From NCBI RefSeq assembly GCF_029867415.1, contig NC_081183.1:112381061-112445060 (forward strand): a DNA stretch of 64,000 bases, written 5' to 3'. Within the stretch, counting starts at the first letter, position 1. Each line of letters opens with the position of its first letter. Shown one piece after another: positions 23,517 through 36,672 of the stretch. This DNA comes from Vicia villosa. Taxonomy: Eukaryota; Streptophyta; Magnoliopsida; Fabales; Fabaceae. The notes beneath the pieces were generated by a model, which ran no database searches, was not told the origin of the DNA, and was given only the letters and a program-made list of their open reading frames with translations. A program made the translations under genes and the position numbers.

Positions 23517-26500
23517 ATTCCAAAATACCAAAGTTTGCAAGTTTAACGAACTTCATGACTTTAATGTAGTATAGCACACAAAAATCTTCAAAAGGACCAA
23601 ATATTGTAATTTTAACAAACTTCGTGACTCTTATGCGTATAGCACCCGAAAATTTTCATAGATACCAATGTATGTAAGTTTAGCAAACATCGTGACTTTT
23701 ATGTAGTATAGCACACAAAAATTGGTCAAAATTCCAACCTTTGCAAGTTTAGCGAATTTCTTGACATTTATGTAGTATAGCACACGAAAATCTTCAACAA
23801 AGAAAAACAAATTTTACAAGTTTAACGAACTTCGTGACTATTATGTAGTATAACAAACAAAAGTTTCCCAAAATATCAATGTATGCATGTGTGACAAATT
23901 TCCTGACTTTTATATAGTATAGCACACGAAAATCTTCCAAAATACCAAACTTTACAAGTTTAACGAAGTTAGTGACTTTTACGTAGTATAGCACACGAAA
24001 ACCTTCAAAAGGACCAAGTTTTGCAAGTTTAACGAAAATCATAACTTTTATGTAGTATAGCACACGAAAATATTCATAAATACCAAACTTTTCCAGTTTA
24101 TCAAATTTTTTTACTTTTATGTAGTATAGCACAAGAAAATCTTTCAATATAATAAATTTTGAAACTTTAACGAACTGCTTTACTTTTATGTAGTATAGCA
24201 CACGAAAATCATCAAAAAAACCAAATTTAGCATGTTAAGGAACTTCATGACTATTATGAAGTATAGCAAACGAAAATCTTCCCAAATACCAACGTATGCA
24301 TGTTTAATGAACTTTGTGACTTGTGTGAAGTATAGCACACACAAATGTTCATATATACTAAAGATTGCAAGTTTAACGAATTTCGTGAATTTTATGTAGA
24401 ATAGCACATGAAAATATTCAAAAAGACCATATTTTTTAACTTTAAATAACTTCGTGACTTCTATGTATTATAACACACGACAAACTTGTAAAATACCAAT
24501 GTATTCAAGTTTAACAAACTTTTTGTATGTTATGTAGTCTAGCACACCAAAATCTTCCAAAATATCAAAGTTTGTAAGTTTGACGAACTTCGTGACATTA
24601 ATGTAGTATAGCAAACGAAAATCTTCAAAAGGACTAAATTTTGCAATTTTAACGAACTTTAAGGCTTTTATGCCATATAGAAACCGAAAATATTCATAAA
24701 TACCAATGTATAGCACACAAAATATGTCAACAAAAAAAACAAATTTTGCAAGTTTAACAAATTTCGTGACTATTATGTAGAATAGCAAACAACAATTTCC
24801 CAAGATACCAATGTATGCATGTCAAACTAAATTTCGTGACTTTTATATAGTATACCACACGAAAATCTTCCAAAATACCAAACTTTACCAGCTTAATGAA
24901 CTTAGTGACTTTTGAGTAGTATAGCACACGAAAATTTTCCAAAATACCAAACTTTGCAAGTTTAACAAACTTCTTGACTATTATGTAGTATAGCAAACAA
25001 AATTCTTCCAAAATACCAATGTATGCAAGTTTAACGAACTTCGTGACTTGTATTTATTATAGCACACAAAAATGTTCATAAATACCAAATTTTTCAAGTT
25101 TAACGAACTTCTTGACTATTATGTAGTATAGCAAACAAAATTCTTCCAAAATACCAATGTATGCAAGTTTAGCGAACTTCGTGACTTGTATTTAGTATAG
25201 CACACAAAAATGTTCATAAATACCAAACTTTTCGAGTTTAACGAACTTCTTGACTATTATGTAGTATAGTAAACAAAATTCTTCCAAAATACCAATGTAT
25301 GCAAGTTTAGCGAACTTCGTGACTTGTATTTAGTATAGCACACAAAAATGTTCATAAATACCAAACTTTTCAAGTTTAACGAATTTTGTGACTTTTATGT
25401 AGTATAACACATGAAAATATTTAAAAAGGCCATGTCTTTTAAGTTTAAATAACCTCGTGACTTTTATGTGGTTTAACACACGAGAATCTTCCAAAATACC
25501 AATGTATTCAAGTTTAACGAACTTTCTGTTTTGTTATGTAGTCTAGCACATGAAAATATTCCAAAATACCAAAGTTTGCAAGTTTAACGAACTTCGTGAC
25601 TTTAATGTAGTATAGCACACAAAAATCTTCAAAAGGACCAAATATTGCAATTTTAACAAACTTCGTGACTTTTATGCCGTTTAGCACCCGAAAATATTCA
25701 TAAATACCAATGTATGTAAGTTTAGCAAACATCGTGACTTTTATGTAGCACACAAAAATTGCTCAAAATTCCAACCTTTGCAAGTTTAGCGAATTTCTTG
25801 ACATTTATGTAGTATAGCACACGAAAATCTTCAACAAAGAAAACAAATTTTGCAAGTTTAACGAACTTCGTGACTATTATGTAGTATAACAAACAAAAGT
25901 TTCCGAAAATCATAACTGTCATTTAGTATAGCACACGAAAATATTCATAAATACCATACTTTGCCAGTTTATCAAATTTTGTTACTTTTATCTAGTATAG
26001 CACACGAAAATCTTTCAATATAATAAATTTTGGAAGTTTACTGAACTGCTTTACTTTTATGTAGTATAGCACACGAAAATCATCAAAAAAACCAAATTTA
26101 GCATGTTAAGGAACTTCGTGAATTTTATGTAGTATAACACACGACAAACTTGCACATGAAAATATTCAAAAAGACCATATTTTTTAACTTTTCGTGACTT
26201 CTATGTAGTATAACACACGACAAACTTGTAAAATACCAATGTATTCAAGTTTAACAAACTTTTTGTATGTTACGTAGTCAAGCACACTAAAATCTTCAAA
26301 AATATCAAAGTTTATAAGTTTGACGAACTTCATGACATTAATGTAGTATAGCAAACGAAAATCTTCTAAAGGACCAAATTTTGCAATTTTAACGAACTTC
26401 AAGGCTTTTATGCCGTATAGCAACCGAAAATATTCATAAATACCAATGTATGTAAGTTTAACAAACTTCATGACTTTTATGTAGTATTGCACACGAAGAT

Positions 26501-26766
26501 CTGCCAAAATACCAACCTTTGAAAGTTTAACGAAATTTTGTGACTTTTATGTAGTATAGCACACGAAATATTTCAACAAAAAAAACAAATTTTGCAAGTT
26601 TAACAAATTTCGTGACTATTATGTAGTATAGCAAAAAAAAATTTCCCAAAATACCAATGTATGCATGTCAAACAAAATTTCGTGACTTTTATATAGTATA
26701 CCACACGAAAATCTTCCAAAATACCAAACTTTACCAGCTTAACGAACTTAGTGACTTTTGAGTAGT
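23498..26766 (-). repeat. Satellite array, 69-bp monomer, inverted arm
   Basis: The same monomers and higher-order order as the forward arm, on the minus strand, about 47 monomers. Equivalent landmarks lie near 24191 and 26062, 1871 bp apart, so the ~1.86-kb unit holds here too. A 138-bp dimer is present three times in a row at about 25020-25400. The array stops in mid-monomer at 26766, where the LTR of element B starts. Confidence 0.95.
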
Positions 26767-27723
26767 TGTTAGCTGAAGATTTCGTTTAGGAAGAAATGTC
26801 CTTCGAAGGTCTGAAATTCGAAGGAGATGGTTACTGATGAGCATCTTTGAAGATAGGGAATGGCTACTGATGGCCATGTTTCGAGAATGATGTTTAAGTT
26901 GAGACAAAGATAGTGAGCACCGAAGCTAAATTCGAGAGGAATATTCTTTGGGACTTAGACGTTTTTGCGAAATATGCGAAGTACTGAAGCTTAGCGTGTT
27001 TTCGTGGCGTTCTCGATTGTAATTATGTTGCTACGCGTCGAAGGAGGATTCAGGCGGGATGATTTGAATTTCGAAACAGTTTATGTAACCGTACGAAGAC
27101 AGATGGCATCCCTGGATTTTCTATGGGCAACGTGGCATTAGATTAGTCTAGGATCGTTAGGGTCAAAATTAGTATAAATAGGGATCTTAATGTTAGGATT
27201 TAGGGTGTTCATTTTGTACAAATCACTCACATATTGCTCCAGTATCAAGTGTTAAGAGAAAGAGTTCGCTGAGAAATGTACGTATGACACCAACACCAAT
27301 TTAAATACATGTGTATTTTTCCTTTATTCAAGTATCTTTTGATATTATTACGCTTTCTTCTATTTTTCTGTCATTTACATTCCTGCACTCTTTATTTTCA
27401 TGTTATTTATCTTTGAAGCACTTTACTTTTCTGCACTTTAAGATTCTTGCACTTTTACAGTTTTGTCTTACATTTTATCTTTAAATTGCTCTTCGCTGAT
27501 GTTATATTTACGTGTATAACAAGGTGATTGCTAATATTTATTTGTTTGATCAAGTATTTCTTATTTTCGAGACACACCGATCAAAGACATAATTCGAATC
27601 ATCATGAGTAACAACCTATTTGACTATGTCCTAGGATCAATCTAGTCGATCCTGCGAGTAACCAAATCATATTTATTATAGTTTGGAAGACTAGCGGTTG
27701 TTTACTGGAAATCACCGTAAACA
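26767..27723 (+). repeat. 5' LTR of element B
   Basis: Starts TGTTAGCTGAAG, ends ACCGTAAACA, and aligns along its length to the inverted LTR at 759-1756. The left edge is a clean break from satellite; the right edge is followed by a primer-binding site. Confidence 0.88.
27173..27180 (+). promoter_or_regulatory. TATA box in the element B LTR
   Basis: TATAAATA followed by a G-rich base run, in the middle of the LTR, and conserved in the element A LTR. It is the likely promoter for the genomic RNA. Confidence 0.55.
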
Positions 27724-27726
27724 AAT

Positions 27727-27744
27727 TGGCACGCCCAGTGGGAC
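27727..27744 (+). other. Primer-binding site of element B
   Basis: TGGCACGCCCAGTGGGAC, three bases after the LTR end. The TGG start fits pairing with the CCA tail of a tRNA. I could not name the tRNA with confidence. Confidence 0.65.
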
Positions 27745-27807
27745 AGTGTCAAACAGATTGTTATTAATCGATTGTTTTGTTTTGTCTAGAAAATATCAAG
27801 ACCTTGT

Positions 27808-30413
27808 ATGAACCTTAGGAACGGTAAATTAACAAGCAGTGCAAAACCGATTCCCAAACGAAGGTACAACAAGAGAATGGTCGTTACGGCCAGTGCAGGG
27901 GGAGATCAAGATCCCCCACAAGGGTCAGGGACCGGAGCGACAAATTCCACGCATGTTTCGACTTCTACTCAAGGAGCGCAAGAGATACCGGGTTCGACTG
28001 GATCAAGACCCATGGATAGTTCCTAGGTTGTTCCTGAAAATAATACATCAACGACAGGGACTAATCCAGTTTCAATATCGACTACTGCGCCTTCATCTTC
28101 GAACGCTAGCGAAATGCAATTCGCCTCGACAAATGCTGGAAGTCAGTTATTTACCCCAGGGTCATCCGCGTTCGAATGGAGAACAAACAATCCATATGGC
28201 ATGCCAAATCCATACATGACAGGTACACGGGGGGCAGGACCCACATATAATACAAACACCACAACATTTTTGCCAAATGTTGGTTCAGTAGGACGAAGTG
28301 CACAAACCACTGGCTTCTCCGCCCAAATCCCCAATTTTACGACAAGCAATCAAGCAGCATTCCGACAAGAGATGGACGCAAGTAATCACGATATGTTAGG
28401 AACCCTGGCCCAATAATTATCGTCAATCTTGCATCCACTAGCAATTAATATCTCTAACTCTAGTCGAGAGAATGCATAAACTTTTCAAAAAATATCTTCC
28501 CAAATGAATCGAATGGTAGATTTCATGGGTGTTCCACAACCCAAACGGAGAAATAACCAAACCTCTTATCGAGAGGGAGAGCCCATCCTAGAACGTATCC
28601 AAAATGCGGTGCCTCCGCCTGGTGCAACCACTACTGGCGTGACTCCTCCGTCTGGTGCAACCACTGCTGGCGTAATTCCCCCACAGAGAACAACAACAGT
28701 CGAAAGGAATCCGATAATAGATTTGGAGCCTTCGAATCAAAGAACTGTCCCCGTTCGACAAGAGTTTGAGGAGGAAAGACCCAAATTAAGGATAGTAGGT
28801 AGGGACGAACACCCAGACGAAGTGGTTCAGAGAGTCAGGAGAGAAAACTTAGCCACAAAAAATAATTTAACTGCCATGATAGAGAGAGTTATGGCAAATA
28901 ATGGCCTCAATACTGGGCTTCGACGTCCAAATTATACATCTTCCATAGCGGATTATATCATGCAAACAGAGTTGCCAAGGGGCACCAAAGTGCCAAAATT
29001 TACTAAGTTTTCGGGAGACACGAATGAATCAACAATAGAACATATTGCTAGGTATCTGACGAAGCTGGAGACTTAGCAGGGAATGAGGATTTAAGGATTA
29101 AATATTTCCCTAGTTCGCTGACAAAAAATGCGTTTGTCTGGTTTACTACTTTACCTCCAAATTCTATAGATGCATGGGCCCACTTGGAGAGATTATTCCA
29201 TGAACAATTTTACATGGTTCAAACCAAGATAAGTTTGAAAGAATTGGCTAGCGTCAAGAGGAAATTCTCGGAGTCTATTGACGATTACTTAAACAGGTTC
29301 CGTTTGTTGAAATCGAGATGCTTCACGACTGTCCCAGAGCATGAATTAGTCGAAATGGCTGCAGGTGGCCTAGATTATTCAATTCGAAAGAAACTATATA
29401 CTCAATACCTGAGAGATATGGCCCAGTTGGCAGATAGAGTTCGACAAGTCGAACGGTTGAAAGCAAAAAAGGCCAGGGCTAATAAGAGTTATAAGAAGGA
29501 AAGAGTAGCATACATCGAAGCAGACGAAGTTGATGGCGAACCTTTCGAAGACTCGTACGACATGGAGGAGGTCGAAATAGATCTCGCCGAGTTAAAGGAA
29601 GCGCCAGCCTATGCTTGCAAATTACTCACCCCTTCTAATGGAAGGAATCCAGTAGATAATGATAAAAGTGATAGATTTCCCAAGAAAACTTATACGTTTG
29701 ATGTCACTAAGTGTGACGAAATATTTGATTTACTGGTAAAAGATGGCCAAATGATAGTGCCTCCAAATTCTAAAATTCCTCCGTTGGAACAACGGAAGAA
29801 GAGAGGATTTTGTAAATATCATGGTTTCCTAGGCCACAAAACCTCACAATGTTTTCTTTTCGGGGATCTAATCCAGAATGCTATCAAGGATGGACGTTTG
29901 AAATTCGCTGACAAAAGCAAGAACCCTATGAAAGTTGACGCTGATCCTTTGAACGTGGCTGACACTAATTTGTGTGAACCATTTGATGTCAACATGGTGG
30001 AAGTGTCTGAAATTCATGCTGCTAGATCAAAGACAATTTCAGATGGAAAGCAGGCTACTGAAAGCCTAAGTGACAATCCGATCCTCAATATTGATGTTGA
30101 AGGATCTTTCGATGCAGAAGCGACTGAAGATCCGAAAGGAGAAGCAAGTGAGGCCACTGAAGACCTCACGATGAAGCTTCAACAAATACAGATTTCTGAA
30201 GCCCCTCCGGCGGTTGTTAACATGGTCAATGCTAGGCGTCCCTTATCTGAAATCGAAGAGCTAGAAAAATGGTTGATGTGGGAGAAAGCAAACCTTGAGA
30301 TTCCGCCAAGGGGAAACACTTTGAAGGATTATCTTTGGAATTGCCATATGAAGAATGGTGCAAAAGGGATGATGTGCCCAAGACGTTCAATTATGACACA
30401 TCGGAGGATCTAG
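27808..30413 (+). pseudogene. gag: gag of element B, broken
   Basis: Structural polyprotein of the retrotransposon particle. It starts MNLRNGK at 27808. The N-terminal part is low-complexity and Ser/Thr/Pro-rich and holds three in-frame stops (28024-28026, 28414-28416, 28477-28479). Near 29058 the frame shifts by one. From there the capsid-like retrotransposon gag domain (PF03732 type) reads through about 29060-29500, and a zinc-knuckle-like C-x2-H-x4-H-x4-C lies near 29812-29853. Another frame change is needed near 30330. The three stops are each one C-to-T change from a Gln codon. Confidence 0.8.
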
Positions 30414-30431
30414 GCCAATTTCGAAAGGGCT

Positions 30432-31976
30432 TTGCGGGAAAGGTTAGAGCAACCTTGGAGAGGAGGAAACCTATTGTTAAAAGTGTACCCAAGGTCTGAA
30501 GAAAGTTTGGTTGGGTTTTTTGTTAGGTGCCACAGTGACAATTCTGAAGTCTCGCTATGCCCTAGATGTGGTGCAGTCTATGACGAATCGCTGGCAGGTT
30601 CGTTTGAAAGGGCGTATCTTTACATGGGCCGGGAGACTCAGGGGCTTCGTCCTAATTTGTTTGGTTTCGATAATCGAACCCCGCCGAGAAGGCCTGACAG
30701 TCCACACCCTAAGGCTCGAAGAGTTACATTCAAGGTTCCCGCAAACATGCCCAAGGATAGATGGATGCATGCTGGTGCCAGAACAAACAAATGGCGAAGT
30801 TGGGACCAAGGGGGAAGAACTGCAATAGCATATAGAAAGCAATTCCAGACTTCAAACCGAGAGATGTATAGGTTGAAAAACTACAAAGGTAAGAACCCTA
30901 TGTCTAGATCCCAATGGAGAAGACATCAGAGAATGAAGAAAGCCCAAAGGGAAGTCAAACCAAGGGAGGTTGGAGAGACAAGTAGCAATCAAATCCCAAT
31001 GCAGGAGGCAAGGACAAGTAAACCTCCGCTCGAGCGCAAGTTGTTCGATTCTGAAAATGAGAAAGAAGAGGAAAGGGGTCATTCCAACCTTTGGAAAGAA
31101 GATGATAGAATGACAAATGATTTTGACTCTGATGGGGTATCATCTATAAACATGAACTGCAATATGGTATCTGTACTCCCTCATGAGTTTAATCAAGAAA
31201 CTGAAGTAGAAGACTGCGAAGAAGCCGACGTCGAAGAGATGGCGAAACACAGACCTTTGTGTTACTACGTGCAGAACAATGGTGCAGTCGAAGAGCAGAA
31301 TGCCTTCTTCGAAAGACCTGATGAAGGTATGCGAAACCATTTGAAGCCACTCTACATAAGGGCTAAGATAAAAAATGTTAGAATTAATAAAGTTTTGGTA
31401 GATGGAGAGGAAGCAGTGAACCTAATGCCTCAATACATGCTGAAAAGAATTGGTATGTTCGATACTGATATAAGGCCACATTATATGGTTTTGTCTAATT
31501 ATGAAGGCAAAATAGGGCAAACTTTGGGAGTTGTCCAAGTAAATCTCACGGTGGGATCAGTCACAAGGCCAACTATGTTTATGGTCATACCTGCGAAAGC
31601 GAATTATAATCTCTTGCTCGGAAGGGAATGGATCCATGGGGTTGCTGCTGTGCCTTTGACAATGCATCAAAGGTTAACTATTTGGAGAGAAGATGGCATA
31701 GTGGAGAATATTGAGGGAGACCAGAGCTACTACATGGCTGAAGTTAACCAAGTTAATAAGACTAACTTCGATAGAAACCTGGCGAACATAGGACCTTGTC
31801 ACGCTGCGGAAGACATATACACCCCAAACAAGAATGCATTGTATTACTTGTCTTTACACACGAATGGTTTCCAGTGGAATAGGGAAATAATGGATGGCCC
31901 AGAAGATACCCCACCAACGGAGCATTATCCGACGATACGGCCAACAGGCTGGGATAATGAAGTTGATGATGTCTGA
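30432..31976 (+). pseudogene. gag-pro continuation with retropepsin-like domain, element B
   Basis: This ORF is entered from the previous one only through frame changes between about 30330 and 30495. The first part is basic and low-complexity, with a C-x2-C pair near 30560. The C-terminal third (about 31330-31720) is a retropepsin-like aspartic protease: a VLVDGEEA motif stands where D[ST]G is expected, and LLLGREWIHG is the second conserved block. The usual small residue after DG is replaced by Glu, so catalysis is doubtful. It ends at 31976, before pol, which lies in the next frame. Confidence 0.7.
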
Positions 31977-32046
31977 GTCATAATTTTTCGAAAAGATTTC
32001 GGCTTACGTAGCCGAGAATAAAAGAAAGACGGCTCTCGAAGACGAA

Positions 32047-34428
32047 TTGTCAAACATATTGTTTAATGAAGGTCTAAAAATGGAAGGAGCTCCAGATTTG
32101 GGGATAAATATGATCTCTCACTTGCTTGAAGATTCAGTCCGAGTTAAAGAAATATCAGGAGAAGAGATAGGTCAAAGATTGGATGCAATCTACGACGAAG
32201 AGCCTTTGGGTTTCGAGAAAGACCCAATGGGATCAAATATCAAGATGTTAGCCCAAGATCCACTCGAAGAAGTAAATCTCGGAGATGGAGACCAAAAGAG
32301 AGTAACATACGTCAGTGCGAAACTAGAGCCAACGCTGAAGTCAAAAGTGGTCGCGTTGTTGAAGGAGAACAAAGATTGCTTTGCATGGGATTACGACGAG
32401 ATGCCTGGTTTAGGGCGTGATTTGGTCGAATTGAAGTTACCAATAAAGGAAGGAAAAAAGCCCATCAAGCAAACTCCTAGAAGGTTCACACCAGAAATTC
32501 ATTCGAAGATCAAAGCAGAAGTCGAAAGACTCCTACGGTGTAAGTTCATCAGAACCACAAGGTATGTCGAATGGATTGCTAACATTGTACCAGTTATTAA
32601 AAAGAATGGTTCACTAAGAGTATGCATAGATTTTCGTGATCTGAATGCAGCAACTCCTAAGGATGAATATCCCATGCCTGTGGCAGAAATGTTAGTGGAT
32701 TCAGCCGCAGGCTTCGAATATCTAAGTATGTTGGACGGATATTCTGGTTATAATCAGATTTTCATTGCAGAAGAAGATGTGTCTAAAACAGCTTTTCGTT
32801 GCCCAGGGGCAATAGGCACTTATGAGTGGGTTGTAATGCCTTTTGGTTTAAAGAATGCTGGGGCAACCTACCAGAGAGCAATGAATTTAATATTTCATGA
32901 TTTTATAGAAACATTCATGCAAGTATACATAGATGACATCGTTGTTAAATCTGTCTCAGATGACGATCATCTCGATCATCTAAGCCAATCATTCGAAAGA
33001 ATGAGAAAACATGGCTTAAAGATGAACCCCCTTAAATGTGCTTTCTTTGTGCAGGTTGGAGATTTTCTGGGCTTCGTGGTTCATAAAAAGGGAATAGAAA
33101 TTAACCAGAATAAGACGAAGGCTATTATGGAAACCAAACCTCCATCCACAAAGAAAGAATTGCAGTCCTTGCTGGGGAAGATAAACTTCTTAAGAAGGTT
33201 CATCTCCAATTTGAGTGGACGCACGCAAGCTTTCTCCCCTCTACTTCGTTTAAGGGAAGGGAAGTTCGAATGGCGTGTTGAAAATCAAGAAGCTTTTGAT
33301 AGAATCAAGCAATACTTGATCCATCCACCAATCTTATCTCCCCCAAATGGGAAGAAGCACATGCGCCTGTATATTTCAGCTTCAGATAATACAATAGGCA
33401 GTATGTTAGCACAAGAAGATGAAAATGGCATCGAAAGAGCCATTTATTATTTAAGTAGAGTACTCAATGATGCAGAGACTAGGTATAGCGCAATAGAAAA
33501 ACTCTGCCTTTGTTTATATTTCTCTTGTATCAAACTCAAGTATTATATAAAGCCGGTCGATGTTTTTGTTTCGTCTCATTGTGATGTTATCAAACATATG
33601 TTATCAAAGCCAATATTGCACAGTCGAATCGGCAAATGGGCTTTAGCCCTTACTGAGTACTCACTAACATTTCAACCTCTCAAGGCAATGAAAGGTCAAA
33701 TTGTGTCAGATTTCATTGTGGACCATGCAGTGGTTGAGAACCCTCAACAATATGTAGATTTGAAGCCTTGGAAGCTATACTTCGATGGTTCGACTCATAG
33801 AGAAGGGGTTGGTGTTGGAATATTGATAATTTCTCCTGATGGAATTCCAAGAAAACTCAAGTATAAGATTGAAGGTCCTTTATGCTCCAACAACGAAGCT
33901 GAATATGAAGCACTAATTGCTGGACTTGAAGCTTTGTTAGAATTGGGGGCAACCAGAGTCGAAATTAAAGGAGACTCTGAACTAGTGATTAAGCAAATAA
34001 CAAAGGAGTACAAATGCATCAAAGAAAACTTGATCATGTACTTTGTCATAGCAAATAGGCTGCTTAATAAATTCGAATACGTGGAGTTAAACCATGTTTC
34101 AAGGACCAAGAATCAACAAGCAAATGATTTGGCACAGTTAGCCTCAGGATATAGGGTACCAAAACAAAAATTAGAAGAACTGATCGAAGTCAGAGGGGAA
34201 GCAATGGCTACCAAACTTTCCCCAAGTGACCTGGAGAATTCACAATTAGGCTTTGCTAACATAGAAGAATTTGAAGTGTTAAATATAGACTCGTTAGCAG
34301 ACATAGATTGGAGGAGTCCAATTGTGAACTATCTAAAAAATCCTTCGTCAGACGCGGATAGAAAGGTGAAATACAGAGCCTTGTCATATTTTCTGATGGG
34401 GAACGAATTGTTCAAAAAAAACTCCTGA
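32047..34428 (+). pseudogene. pol: pol of element B: reverse transcriptase and two RNase H domains
   Basis: 793 codons are open. Pre-RT and RT lie at about 32200-33090, with YIDD at 32925-32936 in the palm active site. A Ty3-type RNase H follows at about 33280-33720, then a second RNase H of the RVT_3/archaeal type at about 33770-34130 (LYFDGST start, NEAEYEAL block, then GDSELV). Dual RNase H identifies the Tat lineage. The frame is lost at a run of eight A (34414-34421), after which the integrase continues in another frame. The reading start at 32047 is not an ATG, so translation would depend on the upstream ORF. Confidence 0.88.
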
Positions 34429-35578
34429 AGGGGTCTTGTTAAAATGTTTGGGTGAAGCAGAAGCATATTTGGCCATCTCAAGTGTACACAGTGGAGCATG
34501 TGGGGCACATCAAGCGGGGCATAAAATGAAATGGCTTTTGTTTAGATATGGAATGTATTGGCCTTCTATGTTAAAAGATTGCATAGAATTCGCAAAAGGT
34601 TGTCAAGAATGTCAAGAACATGCAGTTATTCAACACGCTCCAGCAAATGAGTTAAGCCCAATAATAAAACCATGGCCTTTCAGAGGTTGGGCATTAGACT
34701 TAATTGGAGAAATTCATCCTAATTCCTCTAAGGGTCAAAGATATATACTAGTAGGAATAGACTACTTCACAAAATGGGTAGAAGCGATACCACTGGCGAA
34801 TGTGGATCAAGAGGCTGTGATTGAGTTTATTCAAAGACACATTATATATAGGTTTGGAATCCCAGAAAGTATAACCACAGACCAAGGATCAGTATTCACT
34901 AGGCGGAAAATGCAAGACTTCGCCAAAGAAATGGGTTTTAAATTGTTCACTTCCACACCTTACTATGCTCAGGCAAACGGACAAGTCGAAGCAGCGAACA
35001 AAATAATAATTGGTCTCATAAAGAAACACGTAGGAAAAAAGCCTAAGAGTTGGCACAAAACTTTAGACCAGGCGCTTTGGGCTTGTTGAACATCTCCAAA
35101 GGAAGCTACAAACACTACGCCATTCCAATTGACATTTGGGCATGATGCAGTACTCCCAGTTGAGATATATTTGCAGTCAGTTCGGATACAAAGACAGGCA
35201 GAAATCCCTCCTAACATGTATTGGGAATTGATGATGAATGAATTAGTAGATCTGGACAAAGATAGACTTCGAGCATTGGAAATGATAAAAAGACAAAAAG
35301 AAAGAGTGTCCAGAGCATACAACAAGAAGGTGAAAGGTAAAAATTTTAGTAGTAACGATTTAATTTGGAAAGTTATATTACCCATAGACTGAAGGAATCA
35401 GGCACTTGGTAAATGGTCCCCACACTGGGAGGGACCCTTTCGAATCTTGAAAGTATTTTCGAATAACGCTTACGAGATAGAAGAGTTAGCGGAAGATCGC
35501 AGGATTTTGAGAATAAATGGGAAGTATCTGAAGAGATACAAACCAAGCATGCATGAAGTAAAGATTGTAAAAACGTAG
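34422..35578 (+). pseudogene. Integrase of element B, broken
   Basis: Integrase inserts the cDNA into the host genome. The zinc-binding region (H-x3...H...C-x2-C ending GCQEC), the catalytic core with the first Asp in ALDLIG, the second in TTDQGS and Glu in QVEAANK, and a C-terminal domain with the LGKWSPHWEGPF block are all visible. All segments share one frame but are separated by TGA stops at 35087-35089 and 35390-35392, each one C-to-T step from CGA (Arg). The final TAG is at 35576-35578. The frame differs from that of RT because of the A-run slip. Confidence 0.85.
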
Positions 35579-35804
35579 ATATAAAAGTATACTACATAAG
35601 CCAAAATGGTTGAACTAACACCAAAATGGCTTTGTTATCCAAACAAGCATGTATAGCAAAAAATTAAAGAAGAAGACGAGTAAAATCAAAAATATCTTCC
35701 ATAAATATTAAGTGGATACATGCATGACAAGAGGTTTAGTGTCCAAAACATGGAAGATTACAAAAAGAAACTAAAACAAATGAAAACCTAAACTAAAACA
35801 CCTC

Positions 35805-36536
35805 CTAGTTAATCCTCTGGTCTAAACCTTCCAAAGGTAGCAGGGGCAAGCTCTCCGCCTCGAACATATTCATGGACCCAGAGTTGCGCATCCTTCTCAC
35901 TATTCCCTTTTTAAGGAATATGTAAGACAAGAGCCTTCCATATGGAAGACAGGTCACAACCCCTTGACGGGCAGCAGTCATGGAAACAGCTTCGACAAGC
36001 CCTTTAAAGATCATTAAAGGGAAGTTGATTTTCTTCCCACGAAGAGCACAGAGGATAAACTCCAAGTCATCCACCATGATGCTATTTTGGTCATGGTTTC
36101 GTGGTTGAAAGTTACCCACGAGTAGTTGATGCCAAACCCTGATGACCTTGGCACTATAAGGGTCATTGTCCATGAGAGTCCTCAACAGAAGATGAGTCGT
36201 CATGTTGAAGCTATTATCGTCAAAGGTTTCGCCTGAGTTGTTGCATCTCATCAAGTTAGAGATGGTTGAAGGAGTGATCCTGATCTGGGGGCGTCGAACT
36301 TTAGAAACTATGGTAGTTCTACCCTTTGGATCTATACGTAAAGACGCAAACATCCAGAAATCAGCCAGCATGTTGGGATAGACTGGTCGTTCCAGGATTT
36401 CATAGTAGAAATCAAGCTCTTGATTGGCGAAGAGAGCACCAATGCTGATGAAGTTTTCATCCAACTCTTATTCAAAAAGCTTAAACTCTTTCTTTATGCA
36501 AGCTCTGATGTTGTTGTAAGTGAGAGGTTGCGCCAT
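35805..36536 (-). pseudogene. Antisense gene 1 of element B, similar to 'putative plant transposon protein'
   Basis: It runs against the element between integrase and the PMD gene. The ATG at 36536 opens a frame that meets a TAA 23 codons in (36468-36470), then stays open for 219 codons. The body has a hydrophobic-aromatic pattern with FW...SLRI...G...VSKVRRPQIRITPSTISNLMRC, which I recognise as like the plant transposon-associated domain often annotated PF20167; this is from memory and not searched. The function is unknown. A good TATA box lies 125 bp upstream. It could be a cryptic remnant rather than a working gene. Confidence 0.55.
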
Positions 36537-36660
36537 GGAGAGAAGAAAAAGGTTAAAAAGGTTTGTTTTTAAACTTTGTGTTTCTGAGAAACAGAGAAAG
36601 AGAAACAAACTCTTAAGCAAAGGTTTCAAATAAGTGTGAAGGAAGAAGTGTGATATTGAA

Positions 36661-36672
36661 CCTTTATATAGA
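36661..36672 (-). promoter_or_regulatory. TATA box of antisense gene 1
   Basis: TCTATATAAAGG on the minus strand, a near-perfect plant TATA box, 125 bp before the ATG at 36536. It supports the idea that these antisense genes have their own promoters rather than using the LTR. Confidence 0.6.

Noticed and set aside
7274..24803. Some forty ORFs of 60-199 codons in the satellite, as a repeat-protein gene family
   Set aside because: They arise because 69 bp is a multiple of three and one frame lacks a stop. Many have no ATG start, they break at random 1-bp indels, and no promoter, splice or codon signal is visible.
7265..26766. CRISPR-like array
   Set aside because: There are no unique spacers. 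The repeats are contiguous monomers in a plant genome.
27727..27744. Naming the primer tRNA of element B
   Set aside because: The site has the right form, but I could not match it to a specific tRNA without a search.
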